A stretch of DNA of 64,000 nucleotides, taken from NCBI RefSeq assembly GCF_003573695.1, contig NC_039361.1, positions 96,474,279 to 96,538,278 of the forward strand. Direction: 5' to 3'. The position numbers were made by a program, and so were the translations under genes. The notes below the pieces were generated by a model, which was given only the letters and a program-made list of their open reading frames with translations, searched no databases and was not told the origin of the DNA. Positions 61,640 to 64,000 of the stretch are shown piece by piece. Position 1 is the first letter of the stretch. Every line of letters starts with the position of its first letter. The DNA is from Papaver somniferum. Lineage: Eukaryota; Streptophyta; Magnoliopsida; Ranunculales; Papaveraceae.

Positions 61640-64000
61640 AGACTAGTTAACCCATTACGCACACCTAATTCCCTTTCCTGCTGGGTATATGGGGGTGGAT
61701 TTGTTCTTCCTTATTTTGAAAGTATCGAAGAGCATGTCTATATTTTTCCCCTGCAATTGCTTACCATTATCGGACACGATTTCCGCTGGTATGACGAACC
61801 TGCAAATGATGTTTTGGAATATGAAAGTAAACACATCCACGTCTCTGATCCTGGTTAAGGCTTTAGCTTCCACCCATTTACTGAAGTAGTCCATGGCTAC
61901 TATCAAAAATCGTCTTTTCCCTGATCCTTCGATGAAAGGCCCGACGATATCTATGCCCCATTTTGCAAATGGCCACGGGCTATCTACAGAATTTAACGTT
62001 GTTGCTGGCGCGTGTATCTTTTTGGCGAAATGCTGACATTCTTCACATCGTCGGGACATTCTTGCGGCATCCTGTATCATTGTGGTCCAGTAATATCCTT
62101 GCATTTTTTCTTTGTCGTCTAGTGATCTCATGCCGCTATGATTCTCTGGGTCACCATAATGGATGTCGTTTAGAATTCGATGCCCCTCTTTCCTGGATAA
62201 GCAACGTAGTAACGGTCCGAGGAAGGATTTCTTGTACAGGACCCCATCCCGAAGATCATATCTTCCTACTTTGGAGAGTACTTTCCTGGCTTGTTTATGA
62301 TCAGCGGGTAAGGTTCCGTCTTCGAGAAACACATGGATCACCATTCTCCAATCATTTTCGTTGCTGAAATCTTCGTCTTGATTTGCTCTTGACAGGACAT
62401 CTTCTTCGTCAAAATCGTTATGGATGTCTTCTCCTACCTGATCTTCGATATTTTCTTCCACTGTATCTTGATTGGTAGCAAAGGAGAATTGCGGTGCAAT
62501 TGAAGGCTCGTATACTCTTGTTATTTTAATAGCTTCGATGCTTTTGTCCTTCAGCATGAATGATATATATGCTAGGGCATCCTCGTGCATGAGATCCCTT
62601 CTGCATAAGTGCCGGAACTTGATGTTCGGAATTTGTGATGCCAATGTTTGGACCAAGGCCATGTAAGCTGAGAGGGTGTCGTCGTACACATTGTACTCGA
62701 GCCCTATTTTCCATATGACAAGCTGCGAATCACTTGTCAGTCTTACATCGATTACCCCCATCTCTATTATTAAGCGGAGGGCATGTACGACTGCCTCGTA
62801 TTCGACGATGTTGTTAGTATGCTCTTTGAATTCTAACCTGAGTGCCTGTACGATCCTTTCTCCAGTTGGGGTGGTGATGACAATGCCTATTCCTGCCCCT
62901 TCCTTATTTTTGGAACCATCGACGAAGACTTCCCATTGTCTTTGACTCGCGGGTTCGAGGACATCAACTGGATCCTTGCTTTCTTCATCGGCTTCTGGTA
63001 TTCCCTTAATCTCTTCGTCGTTTTCCAGGGGGAGGTCTGCTAAGAAATCCGCCAAAACTTGGGATTTTTGGGAATGTTGAATTTCATGAATGATGTTGAA
63101 TTGGTCCAGGTGGGTGTTCCACTTGGCTATTCTGCCTACTTTTCCCGCGCTTTTAAGGAATGCTTCCAGTGGTGCTTTGCATGGGACGCGGATGAAGTGA
63201 GTTAGGAAATAGGTTCTCAGCTTTTGAGTAGCCCACACCAATGCCAGAATAAGTTGTTCAATCTTCGTGTAGTTCCTTTCCGCAGAATTGAGGGTCTTAC
63301 TGACATAATAGATAGGCTGTTCTATCTTCGTATTGGTTTTGACCAACACTGCGCTAACTGCGTCTTCTGTCGCTGCTATGTACAATGCCAAAACCTCATC
63401 AGGATCAGGCTTCTGCAGGATTGGAATTGAAGCCAGGTGTTCTTTGATTTTTTGGAAGGCTTCTTCGCATTCTCCGTTCCATTCAAACTTACTTCCTTTT
63501 TTGAGAATATTGAAAAAATGTTTGCATTTGTCCGAGGATCGGGAAATAAATCTTCCCAAGGCTGCTATGGACCCATTGAGCTTCTGCACTTCTTTTAAAT
63601 TCTTCGGGGATGGCATTTCTACTATGGCCTGAATCTTCGCTGGGTCTACCTCAATGCCCCTTTTTGTTACCAGATATCCGAGGAATTTCCCTGAGGTGAC
63701 ACCGAAAGTGCATTTTTCTGTATTTACTTTCATGTGATGTTTCCTCATTGCTTCGAAGATATCTCTCAGATCCTGGTGGTGATCTTTGCGCAGCTTACTT
63801 TTGACGAGCATGTCATCAACGTAGACTTCTAAGGTACTACCAATCCATGGCCTGAAGATAGCATCGACCATTCTTTGGTACGTTGCCCCTGCGTTTCGAA
63901 GTCCAAAGGGCATTCTAGTGTAGCAATAAAGGCCATGTGGGGTGTAGAATGTTGTGTGTAGTTGATCTTCTTATGCCAGGGCTACTTGGTTGTAGCCAGA
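61640..64000 (-). mobile_element. Truncated Tat/Ogre-lineage Ty3/gypsy element (continues past the window)
   Basis: One long minus-strand pol frame with RT, RNase H, a second RNase H and integrase. The left edge is abrupt, inside integrase, next to the SHMT pseudogene. No LTR is in the window. The right side runs off the edge. Codon usage is more GC-rich than the surrounding DNA. Confidence 0.85.
61655..63913 (-). CDS. Tat/Ogre-type pol polyprotein fragment
   Basis: 752 aa open from an internal Met. RT: MPFGLRNAGATYQRM at residue 1, active site YVDDMLVKS near 31, intact. Connection and first RNase H: YIAATEDAVSAVL and YYVSKTLNSAERNYTKIEQL near 195-230. Second, archaeal-type RNase H: VFVDGSKNKEGAGIGIVI near 335 and NNIVEYEAVVHALRL near 370, the mark of the Tat lineage. 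Integrase: IHYGDPENHSG and CEEC zinc site, then WGIDIVGPF and IVSDNGKQ, two catalytic Asp; the Glu-containing segment is lost as the frame ends GKGIRCA. Upstream the frame continues to at least 64000 but with a TAA at 63971-63973, so it was already broken. Confidence 0.9.
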   Translation of the reverse strand: MPFGLRNAGATYQRMVDAIFRPWIGSTLEVYVDDMLVKSKLRKDHHQDLRDIFEAMRKHHMKVNTEKCTFGVTSGKFLGYLVTKRGIEVDPAKIQAIVEMPSPKNLKEVQKLNGSIAALGRFISRSSDKCKHFFNILKKGSKFEWNGECEEAFQKIKEHLASIPILQKPDPDEVLALYIAATEDAVSAVLVKTNTKIEQPIYYVSKTLNSAERNYTKIEQLILALVWATQKLRTYFLTHFIRVPCKAPLEAFLKSAGKVGRIAKWNTHLDQFNIIHEIQHSQKSQVLADFLADLPLENDEEIKGIPEADEESKDPVDVLEPASQRQWEVFVDGSKNKEGAGIGIVITTPTGERIVQALRLEFKEHTNNIVEYEAVVHALRLIIEMGVIDVRLTSDSQLVIWKIGLEYNVYDDTLSAYMALVQTLASQIPNIKFRHLCRRDLMHEDALAYISFMLKDKSIEAIKITRVYEPSIAPQFSFATNQDTVEENIEDQVGEDIHNDFDEEDVLSRANQDEDFSNENDWRMVIHVFLEDGTLPADHKQARKVLSKVGRYDLRDGVLYKKSFLGPLLRCLSRKEGHRILNDIHYGDPENHSGMRSLDDKEKMQGYYWTTMIQDAARMSRRCEECQHFAKKIHAPATTLNSVDSPWPFAKWGIDIVGPFIEGSGKRRFLIVAMDYFSKWVEAKALTRIRDVDVFTFIFQNIICRFVIPAEIVSDNGKQLQGKNIDMLFDTFKIRKNKSTPIYPAGKGIRCA

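Noticed and set aside
63224..63632. Plus-strand ORFs opposite the Tat/Ogre pol
   Set aside because: Antisense shadows of the long minus-strand pol frame.

Overview
The window is nuclear DNA of a flowering plant, AT-rich and dominated by transposable elements. This rests on Athila- and Tat-type Ty3/gypsy retrotransposons, a copia-type polypurine tract, plant MITEs, and intron-bearing fragments of plant genes (SEC31, RPS10, a plastid-type SHMT, probably a phospholipase D zeta). The species cannot be named from the sequence. No intact host gene was found; every recognisable coding region is broken, partial or transposon-derived.

Layout. 1-330: tail of a broken reading frame. 518-27097: a non-autonomous copia-like element with about 2.8-kb LTRs and a 1.6-kb non-coding interior. 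Its 5' LTR is split at 2779/22125 by a minus-strand Athila array of the form LTR-interior-LTR-interior-LTR (2780-22124). Both Athila interiors hold gag, protease, reverse transcriptase, RNase H and integrase in minus-strand order. They share several disabling mutations and also carry private ones. 27449-35354: a plus-strand large non-autonomous gypsy element (LARD type) with an ATATA target duplication. Its 3' region is colinear with the Athila 3' region, and a 0.9-kb MITE-like insertion sits in its 3' LTR.

35360-40041: a copia-like LTR remnant, a cluster of palindromic repeats beginning CACTA, a hAT-type MITE with an 8-bp target duplication, and a Stowaway MITE. 40042-48571: mostly non-coding, with exon-like blocks on the minus strand (one resembling phospholipase D zeta), a 117-bp tandem duplication and short repeats.

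48572-56013: a gene-fragment graveyard. A CACTA-like segment encloses a decayed SEC31 3' end and ends in tandem repeats. It is followed by an RPS10 pseudogene, unrecognised exon-like blocks, and a Helitron-type 3' terminus (hairpin plus CTAG) at 56013. 58810-61584: a shared 60-bp repeat, a leader-like exon, a 412-bp tandem repeat array, an exon resembling the N-terminus of Mutator-like transposases, and a truncated plastid-type SHMT pseudogene. 61640-64000: a Tat/Ogre-lineage gypsy pol on the minus strand (RT, RNase H, second RNase H, integrase) that is cut within integrase and runs off the right edge.

How the parts relate: the Athila copies are probably dead, because both have lost the second Asp of the reverse transcriptase active site. 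The LARD encodes no polymerase but carries the same 3' non-coding motifs in the same order as the Athila copies. That is the most interesting relation here, because it suggests a parasite-host pair within one retrotransposon family.
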